Origin: Chitinophagaceae bacterium
GTDB lineage: Bacteria > Bacteroidota > Bacteroidia > Chitinophagales > Chitinophagaceae
NCBI GenBank assembly: GCA_019745155.1
Contig: JAIETM010000008.1
Location: forward strand, 124,001-188,000
Length of the DNA: 64,000 nt
Direction: 5' to 3'
The position numbers and the translations under genes were made by a program. A model generated the notes under the pieces. It did no database searches. It had not been told where the DNA came from and saw nothing but the letters and a program-made list of their open reading frames with translations. This document shows positions 16,763 through 24,774 of this stretch, piece by piece. The stretch's first letter is position 1. Each line of letters opens with the position of its first letter.

Positions 16763-19213
16763 TCACTTTTTGATTTTATCCAGAATCGCTTTCTTCTGCT
16801 TGTCATTCAAGCTGCTTTTTTGTACCATGCGGTTTAACTGATAGGCAATAGAGAGCCTGATATTTCTGGTATTAGTAGAGCTGAAGCTTTCAATATTGAA
16901 ATTTGCACCGTATGTATAAGTGAGGAAACGCTGTGGTGTGAACGGATCAATCAGGTTCAGACTTACAATCAATCTGCGATCCATAAACTTATGTTGCACA
17001 CCTAAGTTGGTAGAAAGATTGCTTCGGCTTCTACCCTGTGGATCAGCGAAACTGCTGAAGCGGGCATTGCCTTCAAATGTGAGCACACTACTGGGTGTAT
17101 AATTATAATTCAAGGTTGTATAGAAAGTACCACCATCTCTGTAGCGATAGAGTTTTTTCTCAGCCTCATCATATTGATTGAATGTATAGCCCACACTCAT
17201 ATTCATCCTGAATTGCTTGCTGAATGTATAACCACCCCAGGCACTGGCCTCATACTCTTGCCTGTCTGCAATATTCAACCAAGTGATGGTGGTAACGCCG
17301 CCACCAATCAGGTTACGTATGGTATTGAACACATTCTTAATACGGTTATAACCCAATGAAGTATTGATATAATACTTACCCTTGATCAAACTAAAATTCC
17401 AATCGATATTATCTGCCAATGAAGGCTGCAGATAAGGATTACCAAAGCGAATATTGTATGGATCACTGTAATCTATATTAGGATTGAGCTCGCCAATACC
17501 CGGGCGACGAATCGTAGCACGATACACCAGCGCCGTATTCATGCTTTTACTAAACTCTTTTCGAATAGTCGCATTAGGCAGCACATTCCAGTATTTATTG
17601 GCAGTATTGGTGGCGTTACCTTTCAGGATATCAAAATACATATCCGTTAACTCAGCTTGTGCACCAAAATTGATACGCCATTCCTTGGGCAGCTTGAAAT
17701 TCAATCCGGCTCTAACGGTAAACACTTGCTGATGAAACCAGAAATCATTACTCAATGCATCATTCGGCACCATTGCACCATCCACCTTCCGGAGAAAATT
17801 GGTGTTTAAAGTATTGTGGAAATTACTCTTCGTATAAGTGAGTCCCGTTGAAAAACTATTGCCTTGCTTTTGAAACGGACGATCATAGTTAACACGGCCC
17901 GACCAACTATTACTGATATTATTAAAGAACTGGGACTGGGTGGAATCTATTCCGGTTGGGAGGAGATTTCCATTTAAGAATTCCTGAAAAAAGTCCCGAT
18001 CATTCTCATTTTTCCCTGCATTGGCTAATGCCATAATGCGCAACACTTCTCCTGCCTTTTCCCCGCGTAAGGTATAAGTCAAATTTAAGCCATGACCATA
18101 ACCCAAACCATTACTGCTGTTTTCCCGATTACTCACTTTCCAAGTTTCACCAAAGCGGTTAATATTGGTAAACTGTGTGCGGCTATTGTTATCAAAAAAA
18201 TTCAGGTTACCGTTGTAGGTGAAACTTAGGTTTTGCCGCTTACTGATTTCATACTCCAATTGCGTGCGCCAGTTGGGACGGATATTCTGATTGTTGAAAC
18301 TGCCATCGGTGTGAAAACGATTGGTAGAATCCTTGTAAATATTTTCTCTTCTTGAATAGCTACTACCCATAAACTGACTCGCACCAACATTCACCGTATT
18401 CGTAAAAGATATCTTTTGATTGCGATAGCTGAGATTTACGCCTAGATTGGCTTCGCCGCGTGTGCCGGCTGTTAAGTTCACTCTACCAATCCAACCAATC
18501 TTACCTTTTTTGGTAACAATATTTATAACACCTCCAGTTTCTGTAGCATACTGTGGTGGCGGATTGGTCATAATCTCCACTTTCTCGATACTACTACCCG
18601 GCATGCTTTCCAACAGGTCCTGCAACTGCTGCGCTGTTAATTCAGTAGGCTTATCATCAATCAGAATCTTTGGTTCTTTTCCCTTCAATAAGATTTTACC
18701 ATTAGGGTCATTATTGATCAATGGCATATTCTTCAAAATCTCTGCTGTGGATGCACTGCTGTTCAAAGCACTCTCACCAACATTGTAAGTAATCTTTCCA
18801 TCCTTGTTCTCAATTAGTGGTTTTTCGGAATAGACTACTACATCCATCAATTGGTTAGAGGCTGTATTGAGCTTGATATCGCCAAGGTTAAAATCATAGC
18901 GCTCTGCACGCAAGTAAATACTATCCATCTCCAAAGTAGCGAAGCCCAAAGCCTGTATGCGGAGTTTATAATAACCCATCTCCAACTTCAGAAATTCGAA
19001 GCTGCCATTCTTATCAGAAACCTGTTGATACTTTTTGAGGCTATCTGTACGATTGATGAGTGCCAAGGTGGCAAAAGCCACCGGTTTGCTGTTTTGGCCA
19101 TCTACCAAAACACCTGTTACAATACCCAATGCTTTACGCTGCTCGGCATTATCCGACTGCGCTGTTGATTGAATAAGGGTCAATACAAGTAGAAATGCTA
19201 AACAGTATCTCAT
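16763..19213 (-). CDS. Outer-membrane beta-barrel receptor (OMP_b-brl_3 family)
   Basis: The start is the ATG at 19213; the triplet before it is GTG. The 816-residue protein has a signal peptide ending near ...LIQSTAQS, a CarboxypepD_reg-like domain (GIVTGVLVDGQNSKPVAFATL), a plug-like domain (EILKNMPLINNDPNGKILLKG, MTNPPPQY), and a long barrel rich in alternating aromatic strands. It belongs to the same family as the barrel at 6270-8954 but lacks the Gly-rich insertions. The substrate is unknown; such proteins are thought to be TonB-linked transporters or adhesive barrels. No SusD partner is adjacent. Confidence 0.85.
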   Translation of the reverse strand: MRYCLAFLLVLTLIQSTAQSDNAEQRKALGIVTGVLVDGQNSKPVAFATLALINRTDSLKKYQQVSDKNGSFEFLKLEMGYYKLRIQALGFATLEMDSIYLRAERYDFNLGDIKLNTASNQLMDVVVYSEKPLIENKDGKITYNVGESALNSSASTAEILKNMPLINNDPNGKILLKGKEPKILIDDKPTELTAQQLQDLLESMPGSSIEKVEIMTNPPPQYATETGGVINIVTKKGKIGWIGRVNLTAGTRGEANLGVNLSYRNQKISFTNTVNVGASQFMGSSYSRRENIYKDSTNRFHTDGSFNNQNIRPNWRTQLEYEISKRQNLSFTYNGNLNFFDNNSRTQFTNINRFGETWKVSNRENSSNGLGYGHGLNLTYTLRGEKAGEVLRIMALANAGKNENDRDFFQEFLNGNLLPTGIDSTQSQFFNNISNSWSGRVNYDRPFQKQGNSFSTGLTYTKSNFHNTLNTNFLRKVDGAMVPNDALSNDFWFHQQVFTVRAGLNFKLPKEWRINFGAQAELTDMYFDILKGNATNTANKYWNVLPNATIRKEFSKSMNTALVYRATIRRPGIGELNPNIDYSDPYNIRFGNPYLQPSLADNIDWNFSLIKGKYYINTSLGYNRIKNVFNTIRNLIGGGVTTITWLNIADRQEYEASAWGGYTFSKQFRMNMSVGYTFNQYDEAEKKLYRYRDGGTFYTTLNYNYTPSSVLTFEGNARFSSFADPQGRSRSNLSTNLGVQHKFMDRRLIVSLNLIDPFTPQRFLTYTYGANFNIESFSSTNTRNIRLSIAYQLNRMVQKSSLNDKQKKAILDKIKK

Positions 19214-19275
19214 CACTGGTGATAAAATTAACCCGCAATAACGGCTCTGCTTATTTTTTTTGACGAATGGACGGC

Positions 19276-19283
19276 TATTTTTG
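19276..19283 (+). promoter_or_regulatory. -7 promoter box (TATTTTTG) of the ArsC-like gene
   Basis: TATTTTTG matches TAnnTTTG exactly and lies 17 nt before the ATG at 19301. Confidence 0.5.
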
Positions 19284-19300
19284 CCGCCAAATAATCCCGC

Positions 19301-19648
19301 ATGGTCATTTTATACGGTATACCTAATTGCGACACGGTTAAAAAAGCCAGAACCTGGCTGGATCAGCACAAGGTCAGTTATCAATTTCACGACTTTAAGC
19401 AAGCAGGGATTGATTCCAAGCGCATTCAGCGCTGGATTGATGCAATGGGTATTGAAATTGTACTCAATAAGAAAAGTACCACCTGGCGAGCATTGGATAC
19501 AACGCAACAAGCATCAGCAAGCAACACCAAAAAAGCCATACAATTGATGCAGGAGCATACCAGCCTGATCAAACGACCAGTATTGGAAAAAGATGGACAA
19601 GTATTGGCAGTAGGATTTGACGCAGCCAAATACAGTAGCTTATTTTAA
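19301..19648 (+). CDS. ArsC/Spx-family protein (YffB-like)
   Basis: The 115-residue protein has the thioredoxin-fold ArsC/Spx pattern. It begins MVILYGIPNCDTVKKARTWL with a single N-terminal Cys (C10), contains FHDFKQ, and ends with IKRPVLEKDG and VGFDAAKY. The NCDTVKKAR motif and the lack of a second Cys in CxxC are typical of YffB-like proteins. These are glutathione-dependent thiol reductases or proteins of unknown role, rather than true arsenate reductases. No ars genes are nearby. The 3' end overlaps the convergent TlpA-like gene by 9 bp. Confidence 0.85.
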   Translation: MVILYGIPNCDTVKKARTWLDQHKVSYQFHDFKQAGIDSKRIQRWIDAMGIEIVLNKKSTTWRALDTTQQASASNTKKAIQLMQEHTSLIKRPVLEKDGQVLAVGFDAAKYSSLF

Positions 19649-20713
19649 TAACTGCTGCAGCGTTTTAATTAAGTCTGGACCACGAAGGTTCTTGGCAACG
19701 ATAACACCCTTGGGATCTACCAGAAAGTTCTGCGGAATACTCTCCACACGATATTGCTTGGCAACAGCATTGTTCCAATATTGCAGGTCACTTACATGTG
19801 TCCAAGTAAGGTTATCATCTTTAATAGCTTTCAACCAACGATCGCGACTCTGATCCAATGACACACCCAATACAGTAAAGTTTTTATCCTTGAACTGCTG
19901 ATATGTAGCTACTACATTGGGGTTTTCATCGCGACAAGGTCTGCACCAACTCGCCCAGAAATCAACCAGTACATATTTACCACGCAGTGAACTCAGGGAA
20001 ACCGGATTATTGGCCGTATCGTTCTGTGTAAAATCCAAAGCCGGCAAACCGATGGCACCTATCTTGGCATCAGCAATCGTTTCTTGTAATAACTGTGCGA
20101 AGAAACCTGTCTTAGCGGCTGGCTGCAATTCGTTATAGGCAGTTTCTAATTCCAGTGGCGAGTCAAATAATTTATTGATCGCATATAACACAAACGGACT
20201 CACAGGTGATGCAGGTTTCTCCTTCACGAAATTGGTAGCAGTGATCAATACTTTACCGATAGCTTTTTCATACTCGCCAATGAGTAATTGTCGCTTACCC
20301 ATATCCTGCTCTTTTTGCAATCTGGCAGAAAGCTTACCCAGTGTATCTTTCAGCGGAGTAAATCTTTGCTTATACAAAGCATAATCATCATTTGCTGTAG
20401 AACCTTTTACGGTGGCGGCATTCCATTTAGCACCATCAGCAGCAATCGTCACTTGATCGCCGGGCGCTAAAAACATATCGATTATTTTCTTCTGTTGCTT
20501 CAGTTCCAGCTGAACCAATGTAGGCGAGCTTAGGTTGAAGTTAGCGTTGAATGCACCCTTCACCAATTTAGCACTAGACAGTTCCTTTCCCTCTGCATCA
20601 GACAATAAAACTGCCGCACCTTCTGGAATGTTTTTCAGGGTTGCTTTCAATTGGTTTTGCTGGGCCATCAGACTGAATGGCAAAAGTGCTGCAACAACAA
20701 GGATAATTCTCAT
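19640..20713 (-). CDS. TlpA-family thiol:disulfide oxidoreductase with DUF4369 domain
   Basis: The 357-residue protein has a signal peptide (MRIILVVAALLPFSLMAQQ). An N-terminal DUF4369-like beta domain is followed by a helical linker and a C-terminal thioredoxin/AhpC-TSA-like domain. The active site is WASWCRPCRDENP, a CxxC in TlpA style. It acts in the periplasm, probably in disulfide or cytochrome c maturation; many paralogues exist per Bacteroidota genome. Its ATG follows the hisIE stop by 2 nt, so it appears to be the last gene of the trp-his string, although its function is unrelated. Confidence 0.88.
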   Translation of the reverse strand: MRIILVVAALLPFSLMAQQNQLKATLKNIPEGAAVLLSDAEGKELSSAKLVKGAFNANFNLSSPTLVQLELKQQKKIIDMFLAPGDQVTIAADGAKWNAATVKGSTANDDYALYKQRFTPLKDTLGKLSARLQKEQDMGKRQLLIGEYEKAIGKVLITATNFVKEKPASPVSPFVLYAINKLFDSPLELETAYNELQPAAKTGFFAQLLQETIADAKIGAIGLPALDFTQNDTANNPVSLSSLRGKYVLVDFWASWCRPCRDENPNVVATYQQFKDKNFTVLGVSLDQSRDRWLKAIKDDNLTWTHVSDLQYWNNAVAKQYRVESIPQNFLVDPKGVIVAKNLRGPDLIKTLQQLLK

Positions 20714-20715
20714 GG

Positions 20716-21312
20716 TTATTTTGAATGACGATTTCTAAGTACTTCGATTACTTCCTGCAAAGTATGCCCTTTGGCGTTAAGCAAAAGCAAATAATGGAAC
20801 ATCAAGTCGGCGGCTTCTCCTAAGAAAAGCTCCGTATTATCATCCTTTGCTTCAATTACCAGCTCAACAGCCTCTTCCCCAACCTTTTGTGCCACTTTAT
20901 TGATACCCTTGGCGGAAAGTCTGGCCACATAGGATTCTTCAGGAGAGGCTTTTCTTCTAAGATTGATGATATCCTGCAGGTAAAACAGAAAATCTTCTGA
21001 ATGATTTCTTTCATTCCAACAAGTGTCTGCCCCAGTATGACAAACCGGACCAAGGGGATGCGCCTTAATCAGCAGGGTATCTTTATCACAGTCCACTGCC
21101 ATAGATTTCAATTCCAGAAAATTGCCACTTTCTTCACCTTTTGTCCATAAACGTTGCTTACTTCTGCTATAAAAAGTGACTTTACCAGTGCGTTGTGTTA
21201 CATCAAGCGCTTCCTGATTCATAAAGCCCAGCATCAATACTTTCTGCGTCTGAATATCCTGCACAATAGCTGGTACCAGTCCGTCTACATATTTCGAGAA
21301 ATCAACTTGCAT
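20716..21312 (-). CDS. hisIE: Bifunctional phosphoribosyl-AMP cyclohydrolase / phosphoribosyl-ATP pyrophosphatase
   Basis: The protein is 198 residues from the ATG at 21312 (MQVDFSKYVDGLVPAIVQD, the usual family start); the ATG at 21321 would add three residues. The N-terminal HisI domain carries the zinc/Mg motifs DCDKDTLL and HTGADTCW. The C-terminal HisE domain is an all-helical pyrophosphohydrolase with EEAVELVIEAKDD and EAADLMFHYLLLL. It catalyses the second and third steps of histidine biosynthesis. It follows hisF almost directly on the minus strand and precedes the TlpA-like gene. Confidence 0.95.
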   Translation of the reverse strand: MQVDFSKYVDGLVPAIVQDIQTQKVLMLGFMNQEALDVTQRTGKVTFYSRSKQRLWTKGEESGNFLELKSMAVDCDKDTLLIKAHPLGPVCHTGADTCWNERNHSEDFLFYLQDIINLRRKASPEESYVARLSAKGINKVAQKVGEEAVELVIEAKDDNTELFLGEAADLMFHYLLLLNAKGHTLQEVIEVLRNRHSK

Positions 21313-21321
21313 AATTATCAT

Positions 21322-22080
21322 TTATAATCGTACAGAAATACCTTCCTGTTTCAAATACTGTTTCAATTCCGGAATACCAATTTCCTTGAAATGAAAAATA
21401 CTGGCTGCCAATGCCGCATCTGCTTTTCCTGTGGTGAATACATCTGTAAAATGTTCCATGGCACCACCACCGCCGCTGGCAATTACAGGCACTGGCAACA
21501 ACTCACTCAAAGTTCGGGTGATTTCCAATGCAAAACCCTGTTTGGTGCCATCATGATTCATGGAAGTGAGCAATATTTCCCCTGCACCCAAGTCCACAGC
21601 CTGCTTGGCCCAATCAACACAAAGCATAGCAGTCTTAGTTCTACCACCATTCAGGTATACATACCATTGTCCGTCGTCTTCCAATCTAGTATCAATCGCC
21701 AAAACCACGCACTGACTACCAAACTCATTGGCCAGTTCATGAATCAGATCTGGTTTTTTAAAAGCTGCTGTATTGACGGAAATTTTATCTGCACCGTTTT
21801 GCAATAGCACTTGTACATCTTCCACACTGCTGATGCCTCCACCTACCGTAAAAGGTATGTTGATGTGGTGGGCAATCTTATTCACCAGCTCACTCAATGT
21901 CTTTCTTTTCTCAACAGTAGCTGTAATATCTAAAAAGACCAATTCATCTGCACCCTGTTGCGCATACAAAGCGCCCAACTCTACAGGATCACCTGCATCG
22001 CGTAGGTTCACGAAATTGGTACCCTTTACGGTTCTACCATCTTTAATATCCAAACAGGGAATAATTCGTTTTGTAAGCAT
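21322..22080 (-). CDS. hisF: Imidazole glycerol phosphate synthase, cyclase subunit HisF
   Basis: The 252-residue (beta/alpha)8 barrel starts [20 protein letters not shown], with the first catalytic Asp in CLDIKDG. It has [10 protein letters not shown], then LAIDTR, and the second catalytic Asp region [14 protein letters not shown] (usually TSMDxDGT; Asn here replaces the first Asp of that loop while the DG catalytic Asp is kept). It makes imidazole glycerol phosphate and AICAR from PRFAR with ammonia from HisH. The gene is separated from hisA by an inserted four-helix-bundle gene. Confidence 0.95.
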   Translation of the reverse strand: MLTKRIIPCLDIKDGRTVKGTNFVNLRDAGDPVELGALYAQQGADELVFLDITATVEKRKTLSELVNKIAHHINIPFTVGGGISSVEDVQVLLQNGADKISVNTAAFKKPDLIHELANEFGSQCVVLAIDTRLEDDGQWYVYLNGGRTKTAMLCVDWAKQAVDLGAGEILLTSMNHDGTKQGFALEITRTLSELLPVPVIASGGGGAMEHFTDVFTTGKADAALAASIFHFKEIGIPELKQYLKQEGISVRL

Positions 22081-22084
22081 TTAT

Positions 22085-22568
22085 GATTTGAAATTTACAA
22101 TTTGAGATTGACAACCATGAATCTGTAATTAATATTATGCGCTGCGATCTTTAAACTTCTGACCTTTATAAGGTGACTTATTTAGGTATTGAATAAAGCC
22201 AGCGATACCAGCAGCCAGCTTTTCACACATTTCATATAAAGCATCAAAATCACCCTGATTGATATATGTCTGATCCAATGCTCGATAAAGTTGAGACTTC
22301 ACCTCACCACATGATCCCTTCGCAATACCCAAGAACTGTATAAACTCGAGCCGAGACGATCTTTCGAAGCCTTCGGCAATATTATCCATGATTGAACCAG
22401 ATGCACTCCTTATTTGGTCTTTAAAGCGGAAATCTTTTTGAAACTTACCTTGCTCACTGATAACGAATATTTTATTCGCTAACACCCTAGCTTCAACCCA
22501 TAATTCCAAATCCTCAAATCGCTTTATAGTTGCCATAATCTCAAATATCAAATCAGTAATTTCAAATC
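22085..22568. mobile_element. IVS-like element: four-helix-bundle gene bracketed by inverted repeat
   Basis: The left arm (22085-22109) reads GATTTGAAATTTAC...ATTTGAGATT. The reverse complement of the right arm (22537-22568) reads GATTTGAAATTAC...ATTTGAGATT, with about 7 extra bases in the middle. The two arms could pair into a long stem around the four-helix-bundle gene. The right arm also encodes the last codons and stop of hisA. This resembles the architecture of 23S rRNA intervening sequences, which carry S23-type genes between pairing ends. Mobility itself is inferred. Confidence 0.5.
22135..22536 (-). CDS. Four-helix-bundle protein (S23/IVS-type)
   Basis: From the ATG at 22536 the protein has 133 residues. 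It begins MATIKRFEDLELWVEARVLANKI and carries the family hallmarks FRFKDQIRSASGSIMDNIAEGFER, FIQFLGIAKGSCGEVKSQL and a final short helix. The family was first described as the protein encoded in intervening sequences of 23S rRNA. Its cellular role is unsettled, although the fold resembles Avd proteins that bind nucleic acid. It sits between hisA (11 bp upstream) and hisF (54 bp downstream), in operon orientation, inside an inverted repeat. A second, diverged copy lies at 39951-40322 in the other his cluster. Confidence 0.9.
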   Translation of the reverse strand: MATIKRFEDLELWVEARVLANKIFVISEQGKFQKDFRFKDQIRSASGSIMDNIAEGFERSSRLEFIQFLGIAKGSCGEVKSQLYRALDQTYINQGDFDALYEMCEKLAAGIAGFIQYLNKSPYKGQKFKDRSA

Positions 22569-23300
22569 TTTTAATGAAATTCTGTTCTCATAAATCGCCT
22601 TGCCAATAATCACCCCAGCACAACCTGCTTCTTGCAAAGCAAATACATCATCCAGCACTGCTACGCCACCACTAGCAATCAAGTGTAGTTCGGGAAATTT
22701 CTCTTTTAAAGAACGATACAAATCAGTAGCTGGGCCTTCCAGTTTACCATCCTTGCTCACATCTGTACAGAAGATTTGTTGTACGCCTTTCTGTAGATAG
22801 TCCTGAATAAAATCATAAATCCATATATCGGTGGTTTCCAACCAGCCCGATACAGCAAGCTTCTCTTGCTTTACATCGGCCCCCAGTAAGAACTTATCAG
22901 CACCAAATTGCTGTAGCCAAGCGGCGAAGGTTTCAGGCGACTTCACTGCCAAACTACCGATTGTTGCCAATGCAGCACCAGAATCAAATACAATGCGTAC
23001 ATCTTGCTCTTGCTTGATACCGCCGCCGAAATCAATCACCAAATTGGTTTTACCCGCAAGCTTCTCCAATACTTTCCAGTTCTGCACAGCACCTGCTTTA
23101 GCGCCATCCAAATCAACCAGGTGTAAGCGCTGTAGGCCCGCATCCTGAAATTGCAAAGCCACTTCTAGCGGATCTTCATTATATATTTTCTTTTGCGCAT
23201 AATCACCTTCAGTCAAACGCACACATTTTCCCTCTATAATATCAATAGCTGGAATGATGGTGAAAGACTGCCGCTGCATATTATCCTGACTGCTTGCCAT
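22548..23300 (-). CDS. hisA: ProFAR isomerase HisA
   Basis: The 250-residue barrel has FTIIPAIDIIEGKCVRLTEGD (catalytic Asp in PAIDI), DLDGAK, VIDFGGGIK, CTDVSKDGKLEGP (second catalytic Asp) and ASGGV. It converts ProFAR to PRFAR. The start MASSQDNMQRQ is used; the ATG at codon 8 is also possible. The C-terminal codons KDLKLLI-stop lie within the right arm of the inverted repeat around the neighbouring four-helix-bundle gene, so the final residues may have been altered by that insertion. Confidence 0.95.
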   Translation of the reverse strand: MASSQDNMQRQSFTIIPAIDIIEGKCVRLTEGDYAQKKIYNEDPLEVALQFQDAGLQRLHLVDLDGAKAGAVQNWKVLEKLAGKTNLVIDFGGGIKQEQDVRIVFDSGAALATIGSLAVKSPETFAAWLQQFGADKFLLGADVKQEKLAVSGWLETTDIWIYDFIQDYLQKGVQQIFCTDVSKDGKLEGPATDLYRSLKEKFPELHLIASGGVAVLDDVFALQEAGCAGVIIGKAIYENRISLKDLKLLI

Positions 23301-23309
23301 GTATTTCCT

Positions 23310-23900
23310 TTATAACTCAATAAAATTTTTCAATAAACGCTCCCCTACTTCAGCACTCTTCTCTGGGTGAAATTGCACACCATAAAAATTATCCTTGTGT
23401 AATGCTGCACTATATGGTTGCACATAATCAGCTGTAGCAATAGTATGCTCACCCAATGCCGCATAATAGCCATGAACAAAATAGTAATACGCACCTTCCG
23501 ATATTCCATTGAACAATGGCGAACGCAATGCGCGAACTTCATTCCAGCCAATTTGAGGAACTTTCAAACCAGTATCACCTGGCTGAAACTTGCGCACGGT
23601 TTCTTCAAAAATACCCAGACATGCGGTATCATTTTCTTCACTGTGCGCACACATCAATTGCATGCCTAAACATATACCTAGCACCGGCTGTTGCAAAGAA
23701 CGAATCAATGCATCCATACCTCTTTCTTTCAAATATTGCATGGCAGAACTGGCTTCACCCACGCCCGGAAAAATCACTTTGTCTGCTGCACGAATTGTAG
23801 CTGCATCATCTGTTACTGTTGCTTCAACGCCAATACGAGACAATGCATACAGCACCGACCGAATATTTCCTGCGTTGTATTGTATGATAACCGTTTTCAT
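23310..23900 (-). CDS. hisH: Imidazole glycerol phosphate synthase, glutaminase subunit HisH
   Basis: The 196-residue class I amidotransferase has IQYNAGNIRSV, IFPGVGEASSAM, PVLGICLGMQLM with the nucleophilic Cys, and FYGVQFHPEKSAEVG with the catalytic His and Glu. It supplies ammonia to HisF. It is the first his gene after trpA. The 91-bp gap to trpA is filled by an antisense tRNA-Gly, and I see no TAnnTTTG box for hisH there. Read-through from the trp operon is therefore likely. Confidence 0.95.
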   Translation of the reverse strand: MKTVIIQYNAGNIRSVLYALSRIGVEATVTDDAATIRAADKVIFPGVGEASSAMQYLKERGMDALIRSLQQPVLGICLGMQLMCAHSEENDTACLGIFEETVRKFQPGDTGLKVPQIGWNEVRALRSPLFNGISEGAYYYFVHGYYAALGEHTIATADYVQPYSAALHKDNFYGVQFHPEKSAEVGERLLKNFIEL

Positions 23901-23919
23901 GTTAATTTTATTTTGATCA

Positions 23920-23992
23920 GCGGAAGTAGCTCATCTGGTAGAGCGACAGCTTCCCAAGCTGTAGGTGGCGGGTTCGAGCCCCGTCTTCCGCT
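23920..23992 (+). tRNA. tRNA-Gly (CCC)
   Basis: The acceptor stem GCGGAAG pairs with CTTCCGC, the D stem is GCTC/GAGC, the anticodon stem is ACAGC/GCTGT around TTCCCAA (anticodon CCC), and the T arm contains GGTTCGAGCCC. The discriminator is T and CCA is not encoded. It lies antisense in the trpA-hisH gap, with its 5' end 20 bp from the hisH start codon and its last base overlapping the trpA stop codon. No exact -7 box is visible; TTATTTTG just upstream is a near match. Confidence 0.96.
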
Positions 23993-24765
23993 CAATGCAA
24001 TACTTTTTGTAAAAAAGCCTGCACAGTTTTTTCAACCTTACTGCCTCCTTCTTGCAAAGCCCGAATAAATGCTGTACCAATGATGGCGCCATTCGACTGC
24101 GCACAAGCAGCATCAAAACTGGCTTTGTCCTTGATTCCAAAACCTACCAACACCGGGTTATGCAATCCATAGCCATGCAGTCTTTTCAAATAAGCACCTA
24201 CATCATTCATCTGCTGATTGCTCCCTGTTGTAGAAGAAGAAGATACTGCATACAAGAACCCACTGCTAAGTGTATCCAATTTGCGTACACGCACTTCACT
24301 TGTTTCAGGCGTAACCAGAAATATAAAGTCCAACCCATACTGCTTAATAACAGCACCATACTGCGTTTCAAATTCATGCTCAGGCAAATCGGGTAAAATC
24401 AATCCATCCACACCTATTGCTGCAGCATCCTTACAAAAACGTTCAAAGCCATATTGCAATACAGGATTCATATAACCCATTAAAATCACTGGAATGTTCA
24501 CTGACTGGCGCATCGTTGCCAATTGCTCAAACAAAACCTGAATGGTCATGCCATTGGCAATGGCCACGCTACTACTTTGTTGAATCACTTCACCATCTGC
24601 CAGCGGATCACTATAAGGCATCCCCAGCTCAATGATATCTGCACCATTATGCTGAAGTGCTTGCATCACTTCCAAAGTGCTGTTCAACTTTGGAAAGCCT
24701 GCAGTACAGTAAACATTTAGAACCCGATTATTTTTTCTCTCAAATAGTTGTGCTAACCTGCTCAT
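23992..24765 (-). CDS. trpA: Tryptophan synthase alpha chain
   Basis: The 257-residue barrel has ADIIELGMPYSDPLADG (catalytic Glu and Asp), VILMGYMNPVLQYG, GLILPDLPEHE and VGFGI. It cleaves indole-3-glycerol phosphate to indole, which is channelled to TrpB. It is the last trp gene of the operon. Its stop codon shares one base with the antisense tRNA-Gly. Confidence 0.95.
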   Translation of the reverse strand: MSRLAQLFERKNNRVLNVYCTAGFPKLNSTLEVMQALQHNGADIIELGMPYSDPLADGEVIQQSSSVAIANGMTIQVLFEQLATMRQSVNIPVILMGYMNPVLQYGFERFCKDAAAIGVDGLILPDLPEHEFETQYGAVIKQYGLDFIFLVTPETSEVRVRKLDTLSSGFLYAVSSSSTTGSNQQMNDVGAYLKRLHGYGLHNPVLVGFGIKDKASFDAACAQSNGAIIGTAFIRALQEGGSKVEKTVQAFLQKVLH

Positions 24766-24774
24766 GTTTCTTGT

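Noticed and set aside
19301-19648. Arsenate resistance determinant
   Set aside because: The protein has the YffB-like pattern with a single N-terminal Cys and no ars genes nearby.
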